Source of the DNA: Candidatus Thiothrix putei
GTDB taxonomy: Bacteria; Pseudomonadota; Gammaproteobacteria; Thiotrichales; Thiotrichaceae
Reading direction: 5' to 3'
DNA: 64,000 nucleotides
Assembly: GCA_029972225.1 (NCBI GenBank)
Contig: CP124756.1
Location: 1,036,001-1,100,000, forward strand
Part shown: one piece after another, positions 45,165-54,647 of the stretch
Position numbering within the stretch: the first letter of the stretch is position 1
Layout: the number at the start of each line of letters is the position of its first letter
Position numbers and translations under genes: made by a program
The notes under the pieces: model-generated
What the model was told of the DNA's origin: nothing
The model's database searches: none
Seen by the model: only the letters and a program-made list of their open reading frames with translations

Positions 45165-46463
45165 ATGCGACTAATCAGCTTTCTTGGTCTTGGTGAAGCC
45201 AAACGTGACTCAGATGGCAAGCCGACGGGTGAATATGTTTACCAGCCAACCACTTACCGCTTTAACCAAGACCCTCAAACGGACATTAACGACACCTGCT
45301 ATGTCGTGCGGGCAATTGCACAAGGCTATGTCATTGAGGAAAAAGGCACAGGTTCTCACAAAGTCAACGAGGTGGTATTGCTGGCAACCGAACAGGCAGA
45401 AAAGGCGCATTTGCATAAAGTTCTTGCTGAATTTGAGGCAAATCAATTACCGCAACCGCGTGTTGTCCGTGTTCCTTTTGGGGCAAATTCTGAACAGCAG
45501 TGGGAGCAATTCAATACCATTTTGGAAAATATCCCGCAAGGGAACGATAAAAAAGTGATTTTTGATATTACCCACGGCTTCCGCTCGCAACCTTTTTTTG
45601 CTGCTGCGGTGATCAACTATGTTCGTTCAACCCGTAGCATAGAAGAGATACCCGATATGCGTATTCTGTATGGTGAATATAACCGTGAGAAACGTGTCTC
45701 TGATATTTGGGATATGAGTACTTTTATCAATCTATTGGATTGGTCAAGCAGTCTGCAAAGCTTTATGAAAACCGGGCATGGTGCGGGCTTGGCAACGCTG
45801 GCACGTCAGGAAAATGTCAGCATCCAAAAAGCAGGACAAAGCGAACGTCCGAGAACATTGGGACGTTTGGCGGAATCCATCCGTGCATTTTCCGACAATA
45901 TTTCCACGGTGCGTGTCCCGCAAATCATCACAGGTAAAGCCAGCGATAGAGGTAGCGTGCTTAATGTGCTCTCCTGTATTGCGCAAAGCGAAGTCGAAGT
46001 GCGCACCCATTTCATGCCATTGTTCCCGGTGTTGGAACAGTTGAAAGCCAAGCTGCAAGCTATTCCGGCGGATTCGTTGTTTAGCCCGCAGGGGCATCAG
46101 GCGATGTTGGAGCTGGCGAAATTGTACGTCAGCTACGAGCGTTACCCCGAAGCGGCGATTGTGTTACGCGAAGGCTGGATTTCTGTTTATGCCGATACAC
46201 AGATGAGCGATGACGATCTGCTTACCAAAGCAGCGCGGGAGCAAGTAGAAAATCGTTGGTTCGAGGTCGAGAGCCAATTGCGCGACCACGATAAAAAATG
46301 TGCGGCTGATGATCTCGCCAATTTGCGCAATGACATTCAACACGGTGGTTTTAGAACGGGCAGGAAGCCAGCCGATTTTCTGATTAATGATCTGAACCGT
46401 TTGGTGCAGCGTTTTGCCGAGAAAGTTGCATCCTCCGCTCACCCAGTGGAAACTGCCGGATAA
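45165..46463 (+). CDS. csx1: Csx1/TM1812-family CARF-HEPN ribonuclease
   Basis: This 432-residue protein has an N-terminal CARF domain (LISFLGLG; VIFDITHGFRSQPFFAAAVI, the TM1812 hallmark) and a C-terminal HEPN domain with the RNase motif RNDIQH at Arg388-His393. Such proteins are switched on by cyclic oligoadenylate made by Cas10 and cut single-stranded RNA nonspecifically. It is directly downstream of the csm operon and just before array 1. The motif is intact. Confidence 0.92.
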   Translation: MRLISFLGLGEAKRDSDGKPTGEYVYQPTTYRFNQDPQTDINDTCYVVRAIAQGYVIEEKGTGSHKVNEVVLLATEQAEKAHLHKVLAEFEANQLPQPRVVRVPFGANSEQQWEQFNTILENIPQGNDKKVIFDITHGFRSQPFFAAAVINYVRSTRSIEEIPDMRILYGEYNREKRVSDIWDMSTFINLLDWSSSLQSFMKTGHGAGLATLARQENVSIQKAGQSERPRTLGRLAESIRAFSDNISTVRVPQIITGKASDRGSVLNVLSCIAQSEVEVRTHFMPLFPVLEQLKAKLQAIPADSLFSPQGHQAMLELAKLYVSYERYPEAAIVLREGWISVYADTQMSDDDLLTKAAREQVENRWFEVESQLRDHDKKCAADDLANLRNDIQHGGFRTGRKPADFLINDLNRLVQRFAEKVASSAHPVETAG

Positions 46464-46643
46464 TTCTTCCATATATGATAAAATCATTGTAAAATCAGTC
46501 TATTAACACGCGAAACCTGAGCGTGTCGCCTCTTTAACAATTTACCATGTCGAACTTTCGCTCAAGACAACTTTTTATACAGTGAATTTTCTGCTAAGGG
46601 TCTCTGTAACCCACTGATTCAAAAGGCCGATTAGACACGAGCC
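46464..46643 (+). promoter_or_regulatory. Leader of CRISPR array 1
   Basis: This 180-bp, AT-rich, ORF-free stretch lies between csx1 and the first repeat of array 1. The last repeat of the array, at the far end, is degenerate, so the leader is on this side and the array reads rightward. The sequence is unrelated to the leaders of arrays 2 and 3. Confidence 0.7.
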
Positions 46644-48217
46644 TTCTGAAGACTGCCCTGATTTAAAAGGGATTAAGACCTAAAAACTGGATGTAATCGA
46701 CGTGCAAAACTTTTCTGAAGACTGCCCTGATTTAAAAGGGATTAAGACGCTGAACTGCCAATCGCGTTCACAATCGCCTTTTCTGAAGACTGCCCTGATT
46801 TAAAAGGGATTAAGACTTGCAGGTAGGGGTTAGCGTCTCTAGGCTTGCTTCTGAAGACTGCCCTGATTTAAAAGGGATTAAGACACCACGCCCATGATGA
46901 CTTGTTGATAGACATTTCTGAAGACTGCCCTGATTTAAAAGGGATTAAGACGTCAACTTGCTGCTGACGCAGGCCGCCTTTTATCAGTTCTGAAGACTGC
47001 CCTGATTTAAAAGGGATTAAGACTTTCCGCTGCTCCCATTTGAGCAATCTGGTCATTTCTGAAGACTGCCCTGATTTAAAAGGGATTAAGACCGTTATTT
47101 TGCTGCATGGCTTTCTCCTTTTGGCTTTTCTGAAGACTGCCCTGATTTAAAAGGGATTAAGACTTGGTTTTCCATGCTTGTCTCCGGTTAGTTTAGGTTT
47201 CTGAAGACTGCCCTGATTTAAAAGGGATTAAGACTGAACAACATTTTTTAGTTTCCATTTTTTTAAGCTTCTGAAGACTGCCCTGATTTAAAAGGGATTA
47301 AGACAGCCACCATCAACTGTCACTGTGATGGTTACATGTTCTGAAGACTGCCCTGATTTAAAAGGGATTAAGACATCAAGCTGGCAACACATGCGGCAAG
47401 GCTAGCCTTTTCTGAAGACTGCCCTGATTTAAAAGGGATTAAGACAATAACTGCTATGCAAATTAGAACTAGGTGTCAAATTTCTGAAGACTGCCCTGAT
47501 TTAAAAGGGATTAAGACCTTCTATTAAAAGATAATCTTAGCCAGTTCAATCGTTCTGAAGACTGCCCTGATTTAAAAGGGATTAAGACGTAGTAGGAAGT
47601 CACCAGTGAGCACACAGAAGCTTCTGAAGACTGCCCTGATTTAAAAGGGATTAAGACGCCTGTTTCATTGGGAATGACCGCATTTTGTTCTCTTCTGAAG
47701 ACTGCCCTGATTTAAAAGGGATTAAGACTAATGGTCACTTCAACTTTTTTGAATTCCGCTTCTGAAGACTGCCCTGATTTAAAAGGGATTAAGACTGTAG
47801 GACAAATACAGCTTCCTCGAATTTGACGGTTCTGAAGACTGCCCTGATTTAAAAGGGATTAAGACTCCTGCATTACTGTGGGGGGAAGCCCAAGATTTTG
47901 TTCTGAAGACTGCCCTGATTTAAAAGGGATTAAGACGTAGCCCTCGAATGCTCTTTCTTCATACTGGCGTTTTTCTGAAGACTGCCCTGATTTAAAAGGG
48001 ATTAAGACCGTTTGGAGAGATCGAGCACTACGGCATTGTATTTTCTGAAGACTGCCCTGATTTAAAAGGGATTAAGACTGCGCTTTTTTTCATTCTGCGC
48101 AAACCTTAGTTCTGAAGACTGCCCTGATTTAAAAGGGATTAAGACGCCGCCATCTTTTAGCTTTGCGGCGTATACTGCTGCTTCTGAAGACTGCCCTGAT
48201 TTAAAAGAGTATCGTCT
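46644..48217 (+). CRISPR. CRISPR array 1: 23 repeats (last degenerate), 22 spacers
   Basis: 36-bp repeats start TTCTGAAGACTG and end GGGATTAAGAC. They begin at 46644, 46713, 46781, 46849 and so on to 48110, with a degenerate final copy at 48182 that loses its last ~10 bases. Spacers are 31-37 bp. The 3' ~25 bases of the repeat equal those of arrays 2 and 3; the first ~11 differ at several positions. The type III-style 8-nt 5' handle would be ATTAAGAC. Several spacers are antisense to translation starts (see findings). Confidence 0.97.
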
Positions 48218-48313
48218 TGAGGTTGGGCTGGGGGGATGCTTCGGAATATGGAGGCTTGCAAGTTATTGTCCTTCGCTGTATTTTGATGTTTTCAGCCTGT
48301 CGTTCTGTGCCAA

Positions 48314-48637
48314 ATGAACAAGCAAACCCTTATCGAACAACGCATTTATCGGCTGCATCAGCGGGTCATCGAAAAATTGCAAGCTGACCCAGAGCAGGTG
48401 GTGGGTATCGCCCGCGCCAATTTACAGCGTTACCGTGCCAACAATGGTAATTGGCAGGCTTACACCGATTGGGAGCAAAAGCTTTCCTTACCAGTGACAG
48501 ACATCATCAACATTCTGGATTCCCACGAAGAAAGCGCAGTACTGGCACGCTCAAACTCTCCTTTTGCTGGATGCCTTTCTGCCCACGAACGCTGGGAAAT
48601 CCTACGCGAATTCAAAAACACCCATGAAACGTTATGA
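48314..48637 (+). CDS. Putative antitoxin-like partner of a nucleotidyltransferase gene
   Basis: This 107-residue, helical, charged protein (ERWEILREFKNTHE at the end) is followed, with a 14-bp overlap, by a broken nucleotidyltransferase gene. Two-gene sets of this kind (small helical protein plus DUF6036/AbiEii-like nucleotidyltransferase) occur as toxin-antitoxin-type modules. I do not recognise a named family for this one. Confidence 0.5.
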   Translation: MNKQTLIEQRIYRLHQRVIEKLQADPEQVVGIARANLQRYRANNGNWQAYTDWEQKLSLPVTDIINILDSHEESAVLARSNSPFAGCLSAHERWEILREFKNTHETL

Positions 48638-49158
48638 AATCGAACATTTGATCAGAGCAGCGGGGGCAATCACACAGAGCAATGAAATCATTGTCATTGG
48701 CAGCCAGTCGATTTTTGGTAGCTACCCAGAAGCCCCAGATGCCCTTTTGCAATAACGCGAAGCAGATTTGATCCCTGTCCAGTACCCTGAACGTGCCGAC
48801 CTGATTGACGGTGTATTGGGTGAGTTGTCCCCCTTCGACGAAACGTTTGGGTACTACGCTGACGGTGTTGACAAGACCACCGCCACTCCCCGAAGGCTGG
48901 GAAAGTCGTCTGATCAGGATTGCTAACACGAACACCAATAATGTTGTCGGCTTGTTTCTGGAGCCACATGATCTGATGGTCAGCAAACTTTATGCTGGGC
49001 GGGAAAAAGACATGGACTTTGTGGCGACAGCCATTCGTAGCGGTATTGTGGATGCCAATCTGGTCAGGGAACGGATAAATAAGGTGTCTGGTCAAGACGC
49101 CATACGCGATACCGTGCAGGCAAGGCTTGCGCGACTACTTTTTTCGCAGACCAGCTAA
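48624..49158 (+). pseudogene. DUF6036-type nucleotidyltransferase (AbiEii-like), disrupted
   Basis: It begins MKRYEIEHLIRAAGAITQSN and keeps EIIVIGSQSIFGSYPEAPDA, a nucleotidyltransferase-like start. An in-frame TAA stops it at 48753-48755. Beyond it the same frame reads EADLIPVQYPERADLIDG, then a frameshift near 48885 (ACTCCCCGAAGG) is needed to continue into LPEGWESRLIRIANTN and NVVGLFLEPHDLMVSKLYAG. Two independent lesions make this a pseudogene rather than a recoded gene. Confidence 0.75.
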
Positions 49159-49186
49159 GTTGGGATTGCACCGAAGGCTTGACACC

Positions 49187-49227
49187 CACTTACATCCCAC
49201 TAATCCTAAAAATCCCAGTTCAAGACA
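49187..49227. repeat. Dispersed repeat, half-copy of a palindromic element
   Basis: The stretch starting CACTTACATCC and ending TCCCAGTTCAAGAC is repeated, with small changes, at 52207-52249, where it is one arm of a palindromic element (50782-52249). Only one clear arm is present here. It lies between the broken nucleotidyltransferase gene and csx16. Confidence 0.55.
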
Positions 49228-49365
49228 AAAAAACAATGAATCTGAGTTATCGATGGCACGCCCGTACAGGCATGGCTGGCTTAAACCAGCACGACAAGCT
49301 TGCCAACCTCGCGCCCCTCCCGCCGCTGCATTACACTGCGATTTTTACAAAACACAGGGGAAACC

Positions 49366-49659
49366 ATGACCACTTACTTTATTTCGCGCCATGCTGGGGC
49401 AGTCGATTGGGCAGAATCGGAAGGCTTTCATGTCGATGCGCGGCTGGCACATTTCGATGTGGACATCGTGCAACCGGGTGACAGAATCCTTGGCACATTG
49501 CCAATCAATCTGGTGGCGGAAGTGAATGCACGCGGCGGCACGTATTTTCATCTGACGTTGGAATTGCCCGCCGAGGCGCGGGGTAAGGAGCTGACGGCGG
49601 AGGATATGCGTACCTACGGGGCGCGGTTGGAAGGGTATGCGGCACAGAAACATACTTGA
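49366..49659 (+). CDS. csx16: CRISPR-associated Csx16
   Basis: From the ATG at 49366 it is 97 residues. TYFISRHAGAVDWAESEGF at the start, then GDRILGTLPINLVAEVNARG and LELPAEARGKELT, match the VVA1548/Csx16 family found with type III CRISPR systems. It is a proposed cyclic-oligoadenylate-degrading (ring nuclease) protein. It lies between array 1 and array 2. Confidence 0.85.
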   Translation: MTTYFISRHAGAVDWAESEGFHVDARLAHFDVDIVQPGDRILGTLPINLVAEVNARGGTYFHLTLELPAEARGKELTAEDMRTYGARLEGYAAQKHT

Positions 49660-49739
49660 TTAAAAGAATAGCTTTGGCATTCATTTTTACTTATAATAAG
49701 CGCAACAGGCAACAACGTTTGCCTGTGTTCTTTGACAAC

Positions 49740-49882
49740 TGATAATGCTGTATTTGCTAGAAATATAGTCTGTAAGTATCCAAACGACGTGAGCCCAAAT
49801 GCTAACTTTTCAAAGCCGATTTGATGTCAAAATTCATACACCGCAAGTTGTTGAAACCAAAGCGTTTCCGACGAACGGCGGG
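49740..49882 (+). promoter_or_regulatory. Leader of CRISPR array 2
   Basis: This ORF-free region runs up to the first repeat. Its last 85-86 bases (49797-49882) match the leader of array 3 (60012-60097) with one substitution, and similarity extends further upstream (ACAACTGAT, TATTTGCT, AGTCT blocks). A TTGACA-like element lies near 49732. The sequence directly before the repeat is CGACGAACGGCGG in both. Confidence 0.75.
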
Positions 49883-50756
49883 GTTTGAATACCGCCCTGA
49901 TTTAAAAGGGATTAAGACGCACGGATCGCAGCGTGATGAACGTGGGGTGCGGCTGTTTGAATACCGCCCTGATTTAAAAGGGATTAAGACACCGAGATAC
50001 TTGGTGTCATACTATACTCTCCTCAGTTTGAATACCGCCCTGATTTAAAAGGGATTAAGACTAGCATACCCTGAGCGCCCAACGTTGTTCAATGTTTGAA
50101 TACCGCCCTGATTTAAAAGGGATTAAGACCATAGTATTTCGTTGTGTATTAGTTTACCTTTCGTTTGAATACCGCCCTGATTTAAAAGGGATTAAGACGA
50201 ACACGATGGCACTGAATGGTGGAAGCTTACTGTTTGAATACCGCCCTGATTTAAAAGGGATTAAGACGGAATCGAACCAACGACCCACCGAATCTCTCGG
50301 CGTTTGAATACCGCCCTGATTTAAAAGGGATTAAGACCACGTTACTGATGTATTCTGCAAAGTCAACAACGTTTGAATACCGCCCTGATTTAAAAGGGAT
50401 TAAGACATAATGTTAAACCATTCCCCACTGACTTTACGGTGTTTGAATACCGCCCTGATTTAAAAGGGATTAAGACCAAAGAGAGCTTCTTGTGCACGCA
50501 ACAGTGTGCGTTTGAATACCGCCCTGATTTAAAAGGGATTAAGACAAATTTCGAAGATTGTCTTCCTCTAATTTAATCTGTTTGAATACCGCCCTGATTT
50601 AAAAGGGATTAAGACCTCTTTTATAGCTTTCCAGCCCCAATTTAAAAAACGTTTGAATACCGCCCTGATTTAAAAGGGATTAAGACCTTCTAGACCGGTT
50701 GGGAGCAACAGGTTGTCAGTGTTTGAATACCGCCCTGATTTAAAAGGGATTAAGAC
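49883..50756 (+). CRISPR. CRISPR array 2: 13 repeats, 12 spacers
   Basis: 36-bp repeats start GTTTGAATACCG and end GGGATTAAGAC. They begin at 49883, 49955, 50026, 50094, 50163, 50232, 50302, 50371, 50441, 50510, 50580, 50651 and 50721. All copies I read are identical. Spacers are 32-36 bp. Orientation is rightward, with the leader on the left. One spacer (50268-50301) has a reverse complement ending like a tRNA T-arm. Confidence 0.97.
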
Positions 50757-50824
50757 ACTTTTCTTAAAAATTTTTTAGTCCGAACTAAGATTTTCAGGAT
50801 TAAAAGATTTCCAAGATGCCCACT

Positions 50825-52206
50825 GAGCGACTTGCAAAATCCGACAAACTGAGTTGCTCAATTTTCAGCATTGACCGAACGCCGCATATTCAGCCGATTT
50901 TTTACTCAATTTGACCAACGAAACCTGAGCTTTTTCAGTTTTACCGTAACTTTTGCTAAATTTCACCCATACCGATGCGACTGCTCCTGTTTTTCAGTCA
51001 GTCTTCCCGTGTTTTTTCAAACCCAGTCGCTTTATAACAAGACACGCATCAGTTGATCAGCACTCAACACCAAAATCCCAAACATCAAGTGGCTGTAAAC
51101 TTTTTGCGCACCTTGCACCCACACATTCCGACCACCAAATTCATCCTTCAGGCGGGCATTGGTTCGTTCTACGGTGCTGCGAATTTTGTAACGCTCGGCA
51201 TCAGCAGGTTCAAACGCTTCTTTCTGTCCGCCGCGAGGATTGTGATCAATCAGAGGGACATGCCCCAGATGACGGCTGTATTCGTGCAAATCAGCACTGC
51301 AATAGGCCGCATCCATCAGGTCGTAGAGACTGGTGACACGTTGGGCACTGATTTGAGAGAGTGGGATGGCTGCCCCGCTGTCGTGAAAGGAGGCGGAAGA
51401 CAGAATGGCTGCTATCGGGACACCACAATCGGCGGTATCGATATGCAGTTTGTAGCCGTTCCAACTGTGCTTGTAGCCTTGGGCATTCTTCTTCGTCCCC
51501 CGGTTACACTGAACCGGTATCTCATCGAGTGCTTGCTGAAGTGACTGTTCCCGTTGGCGCTGAATCCGTGTTTGCCCTTGTTTTTTCTTTGGCTTTTCCT
51601 CGGCAACAGGCCGTTCACGTGCCTCAATGGCTGTTGAATCCCGACACAGGTGGCCGATCAGCGCATCGCCCAAATACGTTTTCACCAACGTTTCATGCAC
51701 ACGTTCCGCTAAACGCTGTTCAGCAAATTCAGCGAAGGCACGTGAAAAGGTGGATTCGGAAGGCAGTTTCTTGGTCAGGGGAAACCCGCAGATGCGTCGC
51801 AGGGAGCGATCGTTTTGCAGCCGGTCAATGAGTGCTCGCGTATTGACAATATTGAGCACGCTTTTGGCGACAAAAGCATTGGCAAACCAAGATCGCTCCG
51901 TCGCTGGCCGTCCAGACCCATCACGAAAAGAGCGCACAAAATCTTCAATGCGCGTCAGCTCCAGTACGTGAATGAGCTTTTCAAGCTTGGGGGTCAATGT
52001 GCCAAAGGCATCATTGAAGCAAGGCAGTATTTCAATTTGCAGCAAACTCCAGCGTTGTGCAATCAGGGCGCGTTCGGTAGAATTCATAGCGTGGGCTTAA
52101 TGGTTGTTTTGACGCTTCTATTATCGCCGAAAACGGCAGCCCACACTTCTTTTTTCCTTCAGATGAAGGAAGGTTCACGCTGAAAATGTAATTTTGCAAG
52201 TGGCTC
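50825..52206. mobile_element. IS5/IS4-like insertion sequence, complete, apparent 4-bp duplication
   Basis: This 1382-bp element has terminal inverted repeats GAGC(G/C)ACTTGCAAAAT (50825-50840 and 52191-52206) and CACT immediately outside both ends (50821-50824, 52207-52210), consistent with a 4-bp target duplication. One reverse-strand DDE transposase gene fills it. It sits at the centre of a palindromic repeat between array 2 and the CARF genes. Confidence 0.75.
51032..52087 (-). CDS. DDE transposase (IS5/IS4 superfamily)
   Basis: This 351-residue protein has an N-terminal DUF772-like helical domain (GFPLTKKLPSESTFSRAFAE) and a DDE domain: LCRDSTAIEARERP (first Asp), SLYDLMDAAYCSADLHEYSR (second Asp) and KIRSTVERTNARLKDEFGGR (Glu). 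Full length. The family within the superfamily was not resolved. Confidence 0.9.
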   Translation of the reverse strand: MNSTERALIAQRWSLLQIEILPCFNDAFGTLTPKLEKLIHVLELTRIEDFVRSFRDGSGRPATERSWFANAFVAKSVLNIVNTRALIDRLQNDRSLRRICGFPLTKKLPSESTFSRAFAEFAEQRLAERVHETLVKTYLGDALIGHLCRDSTAIEARERPVAEEKPKKKQGQTRIQRQREQSLQQALDEIPVQCNRGTKKNAQGYKHSWNGYKLHIDTADCGVPIAAILSSASFHDSGAAIPLSQISAQRVTSLYDLMDAAYCSADLHEYSRHLGHVPLIDHNPRGGQKEAFEPADAERYKIRSTVERTNARLKDEFGGRNVWVQGAQKVYSHLMFGILVLSADQLMRVLL

Positions 52207-52382
52207 CACTTACATCCTACCAATCCTTTAATCCTAAAAATCCCAGTTCAAAACAAATTTCTAGCCCCTTCCCCTCAACCCTTCACAAGCTTGCCAACAC
52301 GCCAGCATTCATCAACATCGTATATAATGCATCCCTGTTAAAGATTGACCACCGCGCAACTTTCACCAAGGATACCAACACA

Positions 52383-53486
52383 ATGCCCAACCTGATCATT
52401 TCCACCTGCGGCACTAGCTTGCTCACCAACAACGCAGACGGCGACGTGCGCTCCTTGTTGATTCGCCACGCCAACCTGAAAAGTGCCAGCGACTGCCCGA
52501 CCGCCGAACGGCTGCTCATCGACAATCACTTGCGCCAACGCGCCAGCCATGTAAAGCAAGCCGGTGATGCCGAGCTTGCCAAACTCAGCGCGGAAATGAA
52601 CGCCATCTTCAAATTCTACGACGGCAACCCGACCCCGCAAGACATGCACATCCTCATTCACACCGACACTTGGTTAGGGCGTGAAACCGGCAATTTGCTG
52701 CGCGACGTGCTAAGCCAACGCGGTTTCAGTGTGGATACCCCCACCATCAGCGACTTGCGCACCCAAGACCTCGACAGTTTCCAGCTTGCCCTGTCGGAGC
52801 TGGTCAAATGGGCGGTGGAAACCCTGCCCGCGTACCAACAACAGCAATACAACATCATTTTCAACCTCACCGGCGGCTTTAAAAGCATTCAAGGATTTAT
52901 GCAAACCCTCGCCATGCTCTACGCGGACGAAACCATTTATATCTTTGAAAGCAATAAAGAGCTATTGCGCCTGCCCCGCCTGCCGGTACGTTTGGATGGT
53001 GAGCAAATCGTGCGTGACCACCTCGCGGTGTTGCGCCCGCTCGCGCTCGGCTTGCCAGTATCAAGCGATGCCGTGGATGCCTTACCCGAAACCTTGGTCT
53101 TGCGCCTTGACACTGACCGCGCCCTATCACCTTGGGGGGAACTGTTGTGGCAACAGCATAAAACGGCGGTCTACCGTGAAAGTTTTCACGCCGCGCCATC
53201 TGCCAATATTCAATTCACTGACACATTTCAGCGTTCCATTGCCGGGCTGTCACCGGATCGTTATGAACGCCTGAATCAGCAAATCGACAAACTGGCGCAA
53301 TACCTGCACTCGCAACGTGCTACCAATCTCGCCTCTTTGGATGTAAAAGCCCTGCACGTGCCGCGTCACGGCGGTTGCACCCACGAATTCGATGCATGGC
53401 ACGACCAAAACGCCAAGCGTGTGTTCGGCTGGCTCAAGGGTGATACGTTCATCTGCGAAATTTTAGAAAACGGCGTAGGGCATTAA
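52383..53486 (+). CDS. CARF-domain CRISPR-associated protein (APE2256/TIGR02619 type), possible RelE-like C-terminus
   Basis: From the ATG at 52383 it is 367 residues; longer frames upstream run through the palindromic repeat. The N-terminal domain starts PNLIISTCGTSLLTN and contains YNIIFNLTGGFKSIQGFMQT, the TIGR02619 CARF signature. The C-terminal ~60 residues (THEFDAWHDQNAKRVFGWLK) resemble RelE-type mRNA interferases as in CARF-RelE proteins; this is tentative. It is probably a cyclic-oligoadenylate-activated effector or regulator. It is 9 bp from the Can2-like gene. Confidence 0.7.
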   Translation: MPNLIISTCGTSLLTNNADGDVRSLLIRHANLKSASDCPTAERLLIDNHLRQRASHVKQAGDAELAKLSAEMNAIFKFYDGNPTPQDMHILIHTDTWLGRETGNLLRDVLSQRGFSVDTPTISDLRTQDLDSFQLALSELVKWAVETLPAYQQQQYNIIFNLTGGFKSIQGFMQTLAMLYADETIYIFESNKELLRLPRLPVRLDGEQIVRDHLAVLRPLALGLPVSSDAVDALPETLVLRLDTDRALSPWGELLWQQHKTAVYRESFHAAPSANIQFTDTFQRSIAGLSPDRYERLNQQIDKLAQYLHSQRATNLASLDVKALHVPRHGGCTHEFDAWHDQNAKRVFGWLKGDTFICEILENGVGH

Positions 53487-53495
53487 GGAGCCATC

Positions 53496-54647
53496 ATGCA
53501 CATTCACATTTGTTTGGTTTCCCAACAATTGCTGGCGAATTACATCCCGATTCGCATGGATAAACCCGACCAAGTGCATTTGGTTAGCTCGCTGGATATG
53601 CAAAAGAAAGGGCTAACCACGCGCTTTGAAACCTTGTTAAAGCAAGGCGGGTTCAATAGCGTGACCCATACCGGAATGCCTGATGCGGGCATGGCAGAGA
53701 TTCAACGCTTCACACGCACACTGTACGAAACGCTGACACGGCAATACCCCCATGCGCACCTAACGGTGAATATCACGGGTGGCACTAAGTTAATGTCGGT
53801 CGCCATGCTCGATATTTTCAGTGCGGCAGGACACGCGGTTATCTACACCGACACGGCTAAAGATACCTTGGAGCGCGTCCATAATTGCACCCTCGAACCC
53901 TTGCCAGCCGTATTGGGGATTGAGGAGTATCTGCTGGCTTATGGGGCAACGGTTCACAATAGCGCGTCATGGCATAATGAATGGAAAAATCGTGCGGTTA
54001 AGCGCAGTGCCGCTGCTGAATTGTTGGCACGTGCTACCCAAGACAAAAAGCTGAAAGCGCTCATTACTGTCCTTAATGCCATGGCGATGAATGCGCTCTC
54101 ACCCAATGGCGATGAATTGCTTGCGCCCGAACAAGCCTTTAAGTTTCCCCTCACTGGTGAGCAACTCACCTTGGTAAAATCTCTGGCTGCACAAGATCTG
54201 TTTACCTTGCATAAAAACCGCCTAAACGTGACGTTTGTGGATGCGGAACGTACCCGCTTCATCGGTGGGCATTGGCTGGAAGAATACGCATGGCACATTG
54301 CCGAACAAACCGGTTTAAACGACGTAGCGTGCGGGGTAGAAATCGACTGGGAAAACAGCCGCACTCACAATGAATTGGATATTCTCGCGGTTCACAACAA
54401 CCGCTTGCTGATTATTGAATGCAAGACGGTGCGCTTTAGCGATGACCGCCAAAAATCCAATAACACCCTTTACAAAATCAACAGTCTGGGCGAAAGTTTA
54501 CGCGGGCTATTTGGGCAAAAAGTGCTGCTCAGTGCGTGGGGAGTTTCCCCGACGATGCTGGATCGCGCCAAAACCCAAGGCATCAAAATCCTACGCCCGC
54601 ACGAACTCGCCGCCTACATTCAACAATGGTCTGGAGTAACCGCATGA
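53496..54647 (+). CDS. Can2/Card1-like CARF nuclease (DUF1887)
   Basis: This 383-residue protein has an N-terminal CARF domain (HIHICLVSQQLLANYIPI; LTVNITGGTKLMSVAMLDIF) and a C-terminal PD-(D/E)xK nuclease domain with Glu293-Leu-Asp295 and Glu308-Cys-Lys310 (ELDILAVHNNRLLIIECKT). Members are nickases/nucleases activated by cyclic tetra-adenylate that damage DNA or RNA. The catalytic residues are present. It overlaps the ring-nuclease gene by ATGA. Confidence 0.9.
   Translation: MHIHICLVSQQLLANYIPIRMDKPDQVHLVSSLDMQKKGLTTRFETLLKQGGFNSVTHTGMPDAGMAEIQRFTRTLYETLTRQYPHAHLTVNITGGTKLMSVAMLDIFSAAGHAVIYTDTAKDTLERVHNCTLEPLPAVLGIEEYLLAYGATVHNSASWHNEWKNRAVKRSAAAELLARATQDKKLKALITVLNAMAMNALSPNGDELLAPEQAFKFPLTGEQLTLVKSLAAQDLFTLHKNRLNVTFVDAERTRFIGGHWLEEYAWHIAEQTGLNDVACGVEIDWENSRTHNELDILAVHNNRLLIIECKTVRFSDDRQKSNNTLYKINSLGESLRGLFGQKVLLSAWGVSPTMLDRAKTQGIKILRPHELAAYIQQWSGVTA

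Larger units (their letters stand above)
50782..52249. repeat. Palindromic (REP/MITE-like) element split by an insertion sequence
   Basis: The left arm (50782-50824) begins GAACTAAGATTTTCAGG and the right arm (52207-52249) ends CCTAAAAATCCCAGTTC. The two are imperfect inverted copies of about 43 bases that would fold into a long hairpin with CACT at the centre. The IS lies exactly between them. A half-copy is at 49187. Confidence 0.55.

Noticed and set aside
46868-47056. Reverse-strand frame inside CRISPR array 1
   Set aside because: It runs through repeats and spacers; the repeated peptide pattern comes from the repeat itself.
48805-49158. Separate short gene in the second half of the nucleotidyltransferase
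   Set aside because: The frame continues the disrupted upstream gene by protein pattern; no ribosome site at its start.
49821-50307. Forward frames across array 2 with a recurring short peptide
   Set aside because: The recurring peptide is the translated CRISPR repeat; no gene.
52194-52382. N-terminal extension of the TIGR02619-like CARF gene
   Set aside because: It would be translated from the palindromic repeat; the CARF domain starts at the ATG at 52383.
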